This document shows, piece after piece, positions 46,754-56,820 of a DNA stretch of 64,000 nt (positions are counted from its first letter, which is position 1; the number at the start of each line of letters is the position of its first letter). Both the position numbers and the translations under genes were made by a program. The notes below the pieces were generated by a model, which saw nothing but the letters and a program-made list of their open reading frames with translations, did not search any database and was not told the DNA's origin. The stretch spans positions 1 through 64,000 of the forward strand of contig NZ_PGVB01000013.1 in assembly GCF_002860205.1 (NCBI RefSeq), read 5' to 3'. Source of the DNA: Bacillus sp. T33-2 (GTDB taxonomy: Bacteria > Bacillota > Bacilli > Bacillales > Cytobacillaceae).

Positions 46754-47047
46754 ATGTCAGGGATCATTCGTGTAACACCAGCAGAGTTAGTAAGTATGTC
46801 ACAACGCTACAATAGCGAGAGCAGCCAGGTTGGGGACCAAATCGTGCGCCTGGATAACATGATCAGCGATCTTGAAGGTATGTGGGAAGGGGAAGCGAGC
46901 AGGGCCTTCAGCGAGCAGTACACTTCATTAAGGCCTTCCTTCATTCAAATGCAGCAATTGCTTCAGGATATTTCCGCACAGCTTAACAATACAGCGAAAG
47001 CCCTTGAAGATGCAGATACCCAAATTGCCAACCAAATCCGCGGTTAA
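46754..47047 (+). CDS. esxA: WXG100 family type VII secretion substrate EsxA (YukE)
   Basis: This 97-residue helical hairpin protein has W44-x-G46 in the turn (LEGMWEGEAS). It is exported as a homodimer by the YukBA/EssC machine and is itself needed for secretion. GGGAGAG precedes ATG 46754. A strong hairpin right after the gene suggests that it is made in excess over the machine. Confidence 0.95.
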   Translation: MSGIIRVTPAELVSMSQRYNSESSQVGDQIVRLDNMISDLEGMWEGEASRAFSEQYTSLRPSFIQMQQLLQDISAQLNNTAKALEDADTQIANQIRG

Positions 47048-47073
47048 CTTCATCTGAAATGCAACAAGAGAAA

Positions 47074-47109
47074 AAGGAGCGCCATTCTCATCAGATGAAG
47101 GCGCTCCTT
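47074..47109 (+). terminator. Hairpin between esxA and yukD (partial terminator)
   Basis: The perfect 10-bp stem AAGGAGCGCC/GGCGCTCCTT has a 16-nt loop and no T-run beyond CTTCG. It would allow partial read-through, or stabilise the short esxA mRNA. Confidence 0.7.
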
Positions 47110-47141
47110 CGTTATGTTAACACGTTCCGAGGTGAAAACTT

Positions 47142-47381
47142 TTGTACATAGAAATAACAGTTGATTTAAAAAATTATAATGGCGACACGTTTGACCTTCG
47201 GCTCTCGAACTACCACTCTGTAAAAAAAGTCGTCGATATCGTTTGGCAGGCCAAATCCATTTCTAGCTCACCCCGGGAAGGCTATTGGGCCCGGATTCCC
47301 AACAAGCAGATCGTCCTTTCAGGCAACGATATACTTGTCGAATCAGGAATTACTACCGGTGACCGTTTAGAAATATTGTAA
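47142..47381 (+). CDS. yukD: Ubiquitin-like type VII secretion protein YukD (EsaB)
   Basis: This 79-residue protein has a ubiquitin-like fold (MYIEITVDLKNYNG, then ILVESGITTGDRLEIL) and lacks the diglycine tail used for conjugation. It is a cytoplasmic component required for T7b secretion. It starts at TTG 47142 behind GAGGTGA, and essB follows 14 nt later. Confidence 0.93.
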   Translation: MYIEITVDLKNYNGDTFDLRLSNYHSVKKVVDIVWQAKSISSSPREGYWARIPNKQIVLSGNDILVESGITTGDRLEIL

Positions 47382-47395
47382 AGGAGCCTAACAGA

Positions 47396-48790
47396 ATGTC
47401 AGATACGAAACAAACCTATCTGGAGCAGCAGCTTGAGGCCGTCATTTCCAAAGAAAATAACAATTTCACATTCACCTTCCAAAAGGGAAAAATAAAATTG
47501 GATGATGCCGTGGAATTGGAAATGCTGAAGGAAATCGAACCTTCCATTTATAAAGAAATTTCTTTGACGGAAGATGAAGTGACCCTGAATATTCAGCCGC
47601 CTTTAAATTACATCAGCTTCTCCCAACTCAAGAAGAAAGATGAACAAAGCAAATGGGTATTTGCCTCGCAGCTTGTGAAAAAAGTAAAGGAACATTCCCT
47701 TACAAGGCTGCATTTGGTTGTTTGCCCTGAAAATATTGTATTCGATGAAAGCCTGACACCGTATTTTCTCCATTACGGCTTAAAGGAAAGCATTCCGCCT
47801 TACGAAAAGGATTCAGAGCGGCTCTTGAAAGAAACAAAAGCAACTGTTACGGCCGCTGTGGACGAGAAATTTACTTTTGACCAATACATCAAGTTCCATG
47901 AAACCTTACAATTATCCCCGCTTGCGGCCAGTTTGCTGGCAGCTGGAAATGAAGACGAACTGCTGCATTTGATCCAGCAAAACATCAAACAGCTGGAGGA
48001 AAAGGAGAAAACCCTTGTCCATATCCCCCAGAAAAAATGGAAGCTGACCCGTTACATTGCTTTAGGACTGTTTATGCTTTTTATGCCGGCCTTTATTTAT
48101 GCATTATATTCCCTCTTTTTTGTACAGCCTAAACATGCGGCTTTCCTGAACAGCCAGGAGCATTTCCTGGAAAGTGAATATAGCGATGTCGTTAACGCTC
48201 TCGCAGACTATGATATTGATGACATGCCAAAAATAGTTCAATATCAATTGGCGCGATCTTATATAATCAACGAATCCCTGACAGAAGAACAAAAAGAAAA
48301 TGTCGAGAATGCAGTTACCCTGCAGTCCGATCCACTTTATTTCAGGTATTGGATCCTGACTGGAAGAGGAAATGCAGGTGAGGCTCTGGATATAGCCCGC
48401 TCGCTTGAGGACCGGGATTTAATTCTGTTCGGCCTGCTGAAATACCGCGAGGAAATCAAGGCGGATGATGAGTTGACCGGGGAAGAAAAACAGCAAAAGC
48501 TGAAGGAGATTGAATCGGAAATAGAAGAATATATGGAAGAACAGAAAGCTAAGCAGGAAGAGGAAGCGGAATTGGAAAAAGAAAAGCAGGATGAAGAATC
48601 TGAAGCCCAGCCTGAGGACAGTTCTTCGGAACCTCCTTCGGAAGGCAGCCCGGAAGCTCAGCCAGGAAATGGATCAACACAGCCTGGACAAACACAGCCA
48701 TCCGGGCAACCAGCAGGAACAGGGCAATCTGGAAACGCCCAGCCGAGTGAAGCCGGACAGCAGCCCGCAGCCTCTTCTGGCTCAAATTAA
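47396..48790 (+). CDS. essB: Type VII secretion pseudokinase EssB (YukC)
   Basis: This 464-residue membrane protein has a cytoplasmic pseudokinase domain (1-215), one transmembrane helix (about 221-241, ALGLFMLFMPAFIYALYSLF), an extracytoplasmic helical domain and a long low-complexity tail rich in Glu, Gln, Pro, Ser and Gly (from about 375). Kinase catalytic residues are not apparent. It is a core part of the T7b translocon. AAAGGAG precedes ATG 47396. Confidence 0.94.
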   Translation: MSDTKQTYLEQQLEAVISKENNNFTFTFQKGKIKLDDAVELEMLKEIEPSIYKEISLTEDEVTLNIQPPLNYISFSQLKKKDEQSKWVFASQLVKKVKEHSLTRLHLVVCPENIVFDESLTPYFLHYGLKESIPPYEKDSERLLKETKATVTAAVDEKFTFDQYIKFHETLQLSPLAASLLAAGNEDELLHLIQQNIKQLEEKEKTLVHIPQKKWKLTRYIALGLFMLFMPAFIYALYSLFFVQPKHAAFLNSQEHFLESEYSDVVNALADYDIDDMPKIVQYQLARSYIINESLTEEQKENVENAVTLQSDPLYFRYWILTGRGNAGEALDIARSLEDRDLILFGLLKYREEIKADDELTGEEKQQKLKEIESEIEEYMEEQKAKQEEEAELEKEKQDEESEAQPEDSSSEPPSEGSPEAQPGNGSTQPGQTQPSGQPAGTGQSGNAQPSEAGQQPAASSGSN

Positions 48791-48817
48791 GCCATCAATG
48801 ACATGGGAGGTGAAATG

Positions 48818-51800
48818 ATGAGCAATCTATGGATCTTTCATAACGATTTTTATCAAAAGGTGTCCGTTGGCACAGATATACAGCAGCATCCAATTACGGT
48901 GGGTTCGGACCTTTCGAATACACTGACGGTGAGGACATTTCCTTTCACTCATGGCCCGCTGACCGTTGCGGCATCCGAACACGGATTAAAAGTCCTGCAG
49001 AACGGAAGAGCCTTGGGCAGTGTCACAGAGGAGGCCCCATTCCGGTTGTCGGACAAGGAAGAAACAATGCTGTTGTTTCTTACCCCAGACTATGCAAAGA
49101 CTGAAACTTATTTTACAGGCTTCAACCGCGAAATCATTTTTTCTGTAAACGATGAAGAAGCGATCGTCCGGAAAAGAAAGCTGGCATTCGCGGCGTTGGA
49201 AGAAGGATCCTTTATGCTGGCAAAAACCAGGCATGGGTGGAGGGTCAAGCCAAATGGCAGTGTTCTTTACCTGAACGGACAAAGGATTGATGAAACAGCC
49301 AACTTAGAAGTGGGAGACCTGCTTTTCTGGCCCTTCATGACCATTCGGCTTCTTGAAGAGGATTTGTTTGAGATATCGAGTTTTGAAGAGTACGAGACCA
49401 GGCTGCCGCTGACGAAACAGCCTAAATCAGAAATGAGCAAAAAGTACCCTTTATACCGGCGTACTCCAAGGATGGTTTACGAGCTTCCGAAAGACAAGGT
49501 CAATTTGTCCTTCCCGTCCCAGGAGGCAGAAGATCCGAACCGGGGGTTATGGATGGTAATCCTGCCACCGCTCGTAATGCTGATTGTCATGGGGATTGTG
49601 GCGCTTGTCCAGCCGCGAGGAATTTTTATTATCGTGTCGATGGTCATGTTTATAACCACGCTAGTCACATCGAGCGTTCAATACTTTAAGGATAAAAGCA
49701 ACCATAAAAAGCGGAAGGAACGGCGCCGCAGGATCTATACCCAATACCTGGAAGCCAAAAGGCAGGAGCTTCAGGCGCTTGCTGAGCAGCAAAGACATGT
49801 ACTTACCTTTCACTTTCCATCGTTCGAACGGATGAAATACCTCGTCGGCCAAATATCGGACCGGCTCTGGGAACGCACCATGGAGAGCACGGATTTCCTG
49901 CAATTTCGGCTTGGTATCGGAACAGTGCCTTCCAGCTATCACATTTCGGTGAATTCCGGGGATATGGCTAACCGGGAAATCGATGACTTGCTTGAGCAAT
50001 CCCAGTTGATGGAAAATGTTTACCGTGAAATTGAAAATGTACCGGTAGTCGCAAGTCTCTCTGAAGGTGCAATGGGATTGATCGGAAAGGAATCAGTTGT
50101 CAAAAAAGAAATCCATCAAATCATCGGCCAGCTAGCTTTCTTTCACAGCTATCATGATCTCAGGTTCGTGTTCATTTTTGATGAAAAAGATTACCGCCAG
50201 TGGGAATGGGTAAAATGGCTGCCGCACTTCCAGCTCCCGCATGCCCATGCAAAAGGGCTGATCTATAACGAACAGACTCGCGACCAGCTGCTGTCTTCCA
50301 TTTATGAAATCGTAAGGGATCGTGATTTTGAGGAGGATAAGGAGAAGAAACGATTCTCCCCGCATTTAGTGTTTATCGTCATGAACCAACAGCTGATATC
50401 AGATCATGTCATCCTTGAGTACCTGGAAGGAGAGCATCCGCATCTCGGCATTTCGGCGATTTTCGCTGCAGAGGCAAAAGAAAGCCTGACCGAAAATATA
50501 CACACGCTTATCCGGTATATTAACGACGGTGAAGGTGATATTCTGATCCAGCAGAAAAAAGCCGTCCAAATTCCGTTTAAACTTGATGAGCATCATAAGG
50601 ATGGAAACGAAACATTTGCCCGGATGCTCAGGACGCTCGACCATCAAGTCGGCATGACCAACTCGATTCCGGCAAGTGTCTCATTTTTGGAAATGTTCAA
50701 TGCGAAAGAAGTGGACCAGCTTCCAATCAGGGAAAACTGGCTTACAAGGGAATCTTCCAAGTCACTGGCTGTGCCAATCGGCTTAAAAGGGAAGGATGAC
50801 CGTGTAGAACTGAACCTTCATGAGAAGGCACATGGCCCGCACGGACTGCTTGCGGGTACAACAGGCTCCGGGAAGAGTGAATTTCTGCAGACTTACATAC
50901 TTTCGCTTGCTGTTCATTTTCACCCTCATGAAGTAGCGTTTTTGCTGATTGACTACAAAGGCGGCGGCATGGCCCAGCCGTTTAAAGACATGCCGCACCT
51001 GCTCGGGACGATTACCAATATCGAGGGGAGCAAAAATTTCAGTGCCCGGGCGCTGGCCTCAATTAAAAGTGAGTTAAAGAGGCGCCAGCGTCTTTTCGAC
51101 CGCTATCAGGTGAATCACATTAACGACTACACAGATTTATATAAAAGCAACCTCGCAGACGAACCGCTGCCGCATTTATTCCTGATTTCGGATGAGTTTG
51201 CAGAACTGAAAAGTGAAGAACCTGAATTTATCCGTGAGCTTGTCAGTGCGGCCCGCATCGGAAGGAGTTTGGGAGTCCATCTCATTCTTGCGACACAGAA
51301 ACCAGGCGGGGTCATTGACGACCAGATATGGAGCAATGCCCGGTTCCGGGTGGCGCTTAAGGTACAGGATGCGGATGACAGCAGGGAAATCCTCAAAAAC
51401 GGTGATGCGGCATCCATTACCATTACGGGGCGCGGTTATCTTCAGGTAGGAAATAATGAAGTTTATGAATTGTTCCAGTCAGCCTGGAGCGGCGCGCCTT
51501 ATTTGGAGGATACATTTGAAGCGGAGGATGAAGTCGGCATTGTGACGGATCTCGGACTCATTCCTTTGTCTGCGGTAACGGCCCGTGAACGGAAGAAATC
51601 GGAGCGTCTTTCCCAGATTGAGGCAGTTGTGGACAGAATTGAAGAACTGCAGCACGAAATGGGCATCCAGAAGCTGCGAAGCCCTTGGCTGCAGCCACTG
51701 GCAAGCCGCATGTCAAAGGCAGGCTATTCTTCTTCAGACCTTCACGAAATTTACTTCGGAATGATCGATGAACCTGAGAAGCAAAGCCAGACACCTTATG

Positions 51801-53299
51801 GCTATAACATGATGGAAGACGGAAACATCGGGATCTTTGGCTCTTCAGGCTACGGGAAGTCATATACGGTCATGACCCTTCTGCTCGGGATTGCGTCAAG
51901 GCTCGGTCCGGAAGAGGTCCACTACTATGTTCTGGACTTCGGCAACGGGGCCCTGCTGCCATTGAGGCAACTGCCGCATACGGCTGATTATTTCCTGATG
52001 GACCAGGAGCGGAAAATTGAAAAGTTCATGAGGATTTTAAAAGATGAAATTGCCAGCCGAAAACAGCTTTTCCAGCAAAAAGAAGTAAGTAGCATCAAGA
52101 TGTATAACGTACTGAGTGACAAGAAACTGCCGCTTCTTTATATTACGATCGATAACTTTGACCTCGTTAAAGAAGAGATGATGGATCTTGAAACACAGAT
52201 TAACCAGTTGGCAAGGGATGGCCAGTCACTCGGAATCTACATGATTTTTACGGCGACCAGGGTAAATGCGATCCGCCAGTCTCTGATGAATAACTTAAAA
52301 ACAAAAGTCGTCCATTATCTGCTTGACCAAACAGAGGCATACTCAATTCTCGGGGGCAGGATTCCGTTCACACCGGAGCCGATTCCGGGGCGAGCCATCA
52401 TCAAAAAAGACCAGGCACATTTCGCCCAGGTCTTTATGCCGGCCGATGGACAAGATGACTACGAACTGATCGAAAGTATCAAACAGGAAATCGTCCAGCT
52501 CAAGGAAAAGTATGCAGGATTCCGGGAACCTGGACCTGTGCCGATGCTGCCGGCTGAATTAAACGTACTGAGCTTTGCGGAATACACTGGCGGATTCACA
52601 AGGCCAGGCTTGATTCCAATCGGGCTGGATGAGGAGTTTGTAAAACCTGTCTTTATTGACTTTGTAAAAGGAAAACATTGCATGGTGCTTGGCCAGGCCC
52701 AGAAAGGGAAGACGAATGTCCTCAAAGCCATCCTTAACCATGCACTGATGCAGGATTCAAAAATGATAGCTGTGTTTGATTCATTTGACAGAGGGCTGTC
52801 AAGCTTCGCCGCAGAACAAAAAGTCACCTACATGGAAACAAAAGAGCAAATCATTGCCTGGCTTGATGAGGCCGAGAACCTTTTGGCTGCAGCTGAACAG
52901 GAGTATCTAGGCAGTCTTCAGCAAGGCCTTGGCCAAGAGGTTTATTCTCCAATCCTGCTTGTGGTCGATGGCTATGCGCGGTTCTCGCAAACGCTTGACA
53001 ATATGGCGCAGGAACGGATTGCGAAGCTGTTGAGGAATTACAGCCATTTGGGCTTTAATGTCGTTGTTTCCGGTAATAATAACGAGCTTTCGAAGGGCTT
53101 CGACTCGCTTACAGCCGAAATCAAGCAAATTCGCCAGGCACTAATTTTAATGAAAAAATCGGAACAAACGCTGTTCACCCTTCCTTACAACAGGAAGGAA
53201 GAGGAAATCCATCCTGGCTTCGGATATTACGTGTTGAATGGAAAAGAAGTCAAAATACAGATCCCGCTTGCTTCTATCGAAAGGAAGGTGTATTCATGA
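48818..53299 (+). CDS. essC: Type VII secretion ATPase EssC (YukBA)
   Basis: This motor of the T7b system has 1493 residues, one uninterrupted FtsK/SpoIIIE protein. It has two N-terminal FHA domains (about 1-200), two transmembrane helices (about 235-285) and three ATPase domains with Walker A around K686 (GTTGSGKSE), K1014 (GSSGYGKSY) and K1298 (GQAQKGKTN). The first domain has intact Walker B (HLFLISDEFAEL); the second and third look weaker, as usual. ATG 48818 has GGGAGG 7 nt upstream; ATG 48803 overlaps the RBS. Overlaps esaA by ATGA. Confidence 0.96.
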   Translation: MSNLWIFHNDFYQKVSVGTDIQQHPITVGSDLSNTLTVRTFPFTHGPLTVAASEHGLKVLQNGRALGSVTEEAPFRLSDKEETMLLFLTPDYAKTETYFTGFNREIIFSVNDEEAIVRKRKLAFAALEEGSFMLAKTRHGWRVKPNGSVLYLNGQRIDETANLEVGDLLFWPFMTIRLLEEDLFEISSFEEYETRLPLTKQPKSEMSKKYPLYRRTPRMVYELPKDKVNLSFPSQEAEDPNRGLWMVILPPLVMLIVMGIVALVQPRGIFIIVSMVMFITTLVTSSVQYFKDKSNHKKRKERRRRIYTQYLEAKRQELQALAEQQRHVLTFHFPSFERMKYLVGQISDRLWERTMESTDFLQFRLGIGTVPSSYHISVNSGDMANREIDDLLEQSQLMENVYREIENVPVVASLSEGAMGLIGKESVVKKEIHQIIGQLAFFHSYHDLRFVFIFDEKDYRQWEWVKWLPHFQLPHAHAKGLIYNEQTRDQLLSSIYEIVRDRDFEEDKEKKRFSPHLVFIVMNQQLISDHVILEYLEGEHPHLGISAIFAAEAKESLTENIHTLIRYINDGEGDILIQQKKAVQIPFKLDEHHKDGNETFARMLRTLDHQVGMTNSIPASVSFLEMFNAKEVDQLPIRENWLTRESSKSLAVPIGLKGKDDRVELNLHEKAHGPHGLLAGTTGSGKSEFLQTYILSLAVHFHPHEVAFLLIDYKGGGMAQPFKDMPHLLGTITNIEGSKNFSARALASIKSELKRRQRLFDRYQVNHINDYTDLYKSNLADEPLPHLFLISDEFAELKSEEPEFIRELVSAARIGRSLGVHLILATQKPGGVIDDQIWSNARFRVALKVQDADDSREILKNGDAASITITGRGYLQVGNNEVYELFQSAWSGAPYLEDTFEAEDEVGIVTDLGLIPLSAVTARERKKSERLSQIEAVVDRIEELQHEMGIQKLRSPWLQPLASRMSKAGYSSSDLHEIYFGMIDEPEKQSQTPYGYNMMEDGNIGIFGSSGYGKSYTVMTLLLGIASRLGPEEVHYYVLDFGNGALLPLRQLPHTADYFLMDQERKIEKFMRILKDEIASRKQLFQQKEVSSIKMYNVLSDKKLPLLYITIDNFDLVKEEMMDLETQINQLARDGQSLGIYMIFTATRVNAIRQSLMNNLKTKVVHYLLDQTEAYSILGGRIPFTPEPIPGRAIIKKDQAHFAQVFMPADGQDDYELIESIKQEIVQLKEKYAGFREPGPVPMLPAELNVLSFAEYTGGFTRPGLIPIGLDEEFVKPVFIDFVKGKHCMVLGQAQKGKTNVLKAILNHALMQDSKMIAVFDSFDRGLSSFAAEQKVTYMETKEQIIAWLDEAENLLAAAEQEYLGSLQQGLGQEVYSPILLVVDGYARFSQTLDNMAQERIAKLLRNYSHLGFNVVVSGNNNELSKGFDSLTAEIKQIRQALILMKKSEQTLFTLPYNRKEEEIHPGFGYYVLNGKEVKIQIPLASIERKVYS

Positions 53300-56022
53300 C
53301 AGCAAAAACCATCTATTTGATAAAAATGATTTCTGCCGTATTCCTGATTGTGTCGACCCCTGCGTTTTTTTTCCGTTCAGTCGGCCATAACCCGATGGAG
53401 GTCAAGGAAAATGTAACGAGAACCATTGCTGTCGTCAACGAGGATAACGGGGCGGATGAGGAACAACAGGCGTTGCAGTTCGGAAATGACGTCATCCCCC
53501 TGCTTGAGGACGAATCAGATTATAAATGGACAGTCCTCGGCAGGAGTGCAGCCGAAAACGGACTGAAGGGTCTAAAATACGATGCGGTCGTCTACATCCC
53601 TTCCGATTTTTCGCGGAAAATCATGACCTACGACGAACAGCAGCCAGAAAAAGCCGATTTCGGCTACAAAGTTCAAGACCAATTGAACGCGATTAACAGG
53701 GAAAAGGTGACACGTGAAATCGAGCATGCTACCAACCGTGTAAACCAGAAGATGTCTTCGCTTTTCTGGAGCTATGTAGCACAGGACATGGACAATGTCC
53801 GCACAGAATTTGATGAAATCCTGCAAAAAGAGATTGATTTCCAAAATACGATGGCAGCATTCTATAAGCCAAGTTCACTGAATCTTGCCGGTGAAATCGA
53901 CCGCCAAAAGCAAATGCTCGAACACCTGCGCACCAATATCCAGCAGACAGGCGCAAACTCACCAAGCAGGCAAAATAACGTAAAACAATTCGAGCAAAAC
54001 CTCGCTTCGTTTGTAAAGTATGTTGAAGAATACAAGACCTACCAGGACAAACAGCAGGAGGTCCTGAAGAAAATACAGGATGAGAGTGTTGCGGGCATCC
54101 AGAAGACCACTGCCGATCAGGGACCGAGGTATGAACAATCAAAAGAAGGCTTCAAAAAGCAGGAAGAACAACTATTTGCCGGAGTGACCCAAAACATTCA
54201 GATGAAGGTTGAGAGCAATAATAAAAATTATGATGACCTTTATGATTTTCGCACCAGGCAAATTGAGTCACAATTAACAACACTGCCGCAATTACAGGAA
54301 CAATACCTGGATACTTATAAACAAAAGCAGGATGAAGCGATACTGGCATCATTGGAATTAAGTTTGGCTCCTTTAAGAGAAGAATTGGGTGAAGAAGATG
54401 CTGGGGAAGGTGGAACACCAGCTAGTCCTGAAGCTTCGGTTAGTTCTAATGGAACACCTGGTGAAACAGTTATAAAAAAACCAGGTGATATACTGCCGCC
54501 AGCTGTTACTGATATATCAGAAACGCTAAATCAGTTAGAAACTACTATGAAAAATCTTGGGAAATTGGAAAGAGAACTAGCTAAAATTTATCTACCTCCT
54601 CAACAAATGCCAATTGAAATAAAAGCCCCGTTAGATGGGTTGAAAGCAGATATATCCCAATCAATCTTAGTATTGAAACCCAAGATTGAAACGGATAAAA
54701 AAGTAGAGGAGTTTATAAAAGAATTAATAGGTACCGATTATACACATTTATATGCTACGTATGAAAAGCAAAAAACTGAATATGAAAATGAAAGAACGGG
54801 TATAACCAACAAATTTAATCTTTTCTCGTCGAATTTAACTGATATGATTCAAGGGGTTAATAAAAAAGAAGAAATTCTGCCTAACTTAAATGATGAGGTA
54901 AATTCAATTTTAGTAAACCCGGATGAAAAAGATGTATGGGAAAAATTAAAAGCGGGTATCCCATTATCTCCTGAGGAACTTAGCAGCCTCGAAGGTGAGT
55001 TTGCCAAGTTTGTAGATGAATATAACAAAAATTTAGAAACAGAACATACAGCTACGATGGAAAACTTATCTTCCATCCAAGAAAGCGCATCGAAAGTACT
55101 GACTCAAATCCTGAATCCATCCACCATGCTGGCCTCAAATGCGCCTGAACCTAGCCCAGGAGCCAATGATACAACGGTAGTTGCAGACCAGAAGAGCATC
55201 GGACAGGAAATGCTGATGATCAATGAGTGGATGGGGTCGCTTGGAGAGAGCCAGGATAGCATCGTCGCTTATACAGGTGAACTGCAGGATAAGGTGAAAG
55301 GCGTCCAGAACGATGCGGATGCTCTGAACAATAAATGGGCGGACAATGTGGCCTCTACTAAACTCATCAGGGACGATGTCTTTAATGTACTCGGCAATAC
55401 GTTTGTCGATGGCCAAAACAATGGCTATGTGTATGAGCATCTTTCAAATCCGCTCAAAATCAGTGGAGATGCGCCAATTAAAGAGGAAGCTAAGAAAGTA
55501 CCTCCTGTTGTCATTTTGGTGATAATCCTGATCAGCAGCCTGCTGATCGGATACTTCAGCCATTATTTCTCTGGAGCGCCGTTGTTGGTTCAAGGTTCTA
55601 TGTTCATCCTGCTGAACTTAATTGTGGGGTTGATTATCAGTTTGTTCGGCTTGAATATTTATTCGCTTGAACAAGAGCGTGCCATTGAATGGTCGATTTT
55701 CACGATTCTTCTACTGACAGCCGGGTCTACGCTTATACGGGTTGGCTTCTCACTCGGAAACTTTATTGGATGGCTTGCGGGTGTCGGGCTTGTCGTATTC
55801 TTTGTCAGCCCGCTGCTTGCACTTACAGCACCAAACATTGAATATACGGATCCGATGTCTGAAGTGTATATGTCAATCCAATATGGCATTGATTCCATGT
55901 TCTCCACCGGTGTGCTGGCGCTCAGCGCAATCATCATTATCCTGTCTGCCATACCTTTTGCAATGGGTTATATGAAAAACGCCCGCCCCGGTGCAGGAAG
56001 TGAACAGGCAAATGAAGTGTAA
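53296..56022 (+). CDS. esaA: Type VII secretion membrane protein EsaA (YueB, SPP1-receptor type)
   Basis: This 908-residue protein has an N-terminal helix, a very long coiled-coil extracellular part (about 30-730) and several C-terminal transmembrane helices (about 735-895). YueB is the phage SPP1 receptor in B. subtilis and a T7SS component. Nucleotides 54350-55090 are distinctly more AT-rich, with other codon choices, than both sides, so the middle of the ectodomain looks replaced. The start overlaps the essC stop (ATGA). Confidence 0.94.
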   Translation: MTAKTIYLIKMISAVFLIVSTPAFFFRSVGHNPMEVKENVTRTIAVVNEDNGADEEQQALQFGNDVIPLLEDESDYKWTVLGRSAAENGLKGLKYDAVVYIPSDFSRKIMTYDEQQPEKADFGYKVQDQLNAINREKVTREIEHATNRVNQKMSSLFWSYVAQDMDNVRTEFDEILQKEIDFQNTMAAFYKPSSLNLAGEIDRQKQMLEHLRTNIQQTGANSPSRQNNVKQFEQNLASFVKYVEEYKTYQDKQQEVLKKIQDESVAGIQKTTADQGPRYEQSKEGFKKQEEQLFAGVTQNIQMKVESNNKNYDDLYDFRTRQIESQLTTLPQLQEQYLDTYKQKQDEAILASLELSLAPLREELGEEDAGEGGTPASPEASVSSNGTPGETVIKKPGDILPPAVTDISETLNQLETTMKNLGKLERELAKIYLPPQQMPIEIKAPLDGLKADISQSILVLKPKIETDKKVEEFIKELIGTDYTHLYATYEKQKTEYENERTGITNKFNLFSSNLTDMIQGVNKKEEILPNLNDEVNSILVNPDEKDVWEKLKAGIPLSPEELSSLEGEFAKFVDEYNKNLETEHTATMENLSSIQESASKVLTQILNPSTMLASNAPEPSPGANDTTVVADQKSIGQEMLMINEWMGSLGESQDSIVAYTGELQDKVKGVQNDADALNNKWADNVASTKLIRDDVFNVLGNTFVDGQNNGYVYEHLSNPLKISGDAPIKEEAKKVPPVVILVIILISSLLIGYFSHYFSGAPLLVQGSMFILLNLIVGLIISLFGLNIYSLEQERAIEWSIFTILLLTAGSTLIRVGFSLGNFIGWLAGVGLVVFFVSPLLALTAPNIEYTDPMSEVYMSIQYGIDSMFSTGVLALSAIIIILSAIPFAMGYMKNARPGAGSEQANEV

Positions 56023-56509
56023 TGCAAAGGGGATCCTTTTTCTCATCGCGGCTTTCTTAATCGTTTATAAAAGCGATCCAGCAATGGCTGAACCAAACAT
56101 TGACCAATTGACGCCAAACACCTATGAGAAAAAAGAGTTCAACAAGAACACAGATTTTTTACATGAAAAATCCCTTTCGGAAAGAAGGCAATCCATTCCG
56201 GAGGAACAAAAGGGTCTGACGTTCATAAAACCATCGTCAGATCCAATGGAAAAAATCCAGGAGCAGTTATTTTCGCAAAGTACAAAAGAAAATAATACAA
56301 TCAGGGCCAAAGCGCAGCAAATGCAGCTGTTCTCCGGGGAAGAAGAACGCCAGTTCATAACTGAAGAAGACACCGGTACTACAGCAGAGAAAGAGTCAGG
56401 ACTATCCCTTTTATATATTGTCCTGCTAGTCGCAGGAATACTGGTCGTATTCGCCTTCCTGATTCCAAAAATGGCTCAGAGTAAAGAATTTGAAAAGAAA
56501 GTAATTTAA
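56012..56509 (+). CDS. essA: Type VII secretion protein EssA (YueC)
   Basis: This 165-residue protein has an N-terminal signal-like helix (KGILFLIAAFLIVYKSDPAMA, cleavable at AMA-E), a short extracellular segment rich in charged residues and a C-terminal transmembrane helix (LLYIVLLVAGILVVFAFLIP). It is the last gene of the esx cluster. ATG 56012 overlaps the esaA end by 11 nt. No YueD, EssD or other effector gene follows; a terminator closes the operon. Confidence 0.88.
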   Translation: MKCNAKGILFLIAAFLIVYKSDPAMAEPNIDQLTPNTYEKKEFNKNTDFLHEKSLSERRQSIPEEQKGLTFIKPSSDPMEKIQEQLFSQSTKENNTIRAKAQQMQLFSGEEERQFITEEDTGTTAEKESGLSLLYIVLLVAGILVVFAFLIPKMAQSKEFEKKVI

Positions 56510-56530
56510 CAACAAGAAACACAAATAATG

Positions 56531-56574
56531 GACGTACCAGCACGTATGCACGTGAAGGTACGTCTTTGTTTTTC
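56531..56574 (+). terminator. Terminator of the type VII secretion operon
   Basis: GACGTACC pairs with GGTACGTC; an inner GCACGT/ACGTGA part may pair too. TTTGTTTTT follows. Confidence 0.8.
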
Positions 56575-56686
56575 TAAACATAGCCTAATAATAATATGTT
56601 GAATTATGTCGTAATTAAGCACAAATATATTATTTTAAAAACAAGAAAAAATCTTTACTAGACGGATGCCAACTTATCATGTACAA

Positions 56687-56701
56687 TATTTTCAGAATAT
56701 T
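56687..56701 (+). promoter_or_regulatory. CodY box upstream of livJ
   Basis: TATTTTCAGAATATT agrees with the CodY consensus AATTTTCWGAAAATT at 13 of 15 positions. It lies 120 nt before the GTG of livJ. CodY binds branched-chain amino acids and represses their uptake genes when they are abundant, which fits. No clear -35/-10 was recognised in the remaining 56575-56820 stretch. Confidence 0.65.
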
Positions 56702-56820
56702 ATATGTATTGTAAAAAGTGAAATTGTTCATTCGGCGATGGTGAAAAAGGGGGAGCAACGTCAACGGAAACACTTATTGGCAGTAAGAAAAATATTATTT
56801 GAAAATGGGGGGCGTTAAGA

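Noticed and set aside
48803-48817. essC start at ATG 48803
   Set aside because: The Shine-Dalgarno GGGAGG lies inside that start; ATG 48818 has correct spacing and matches the usual N-terminus of YukBA proteins.
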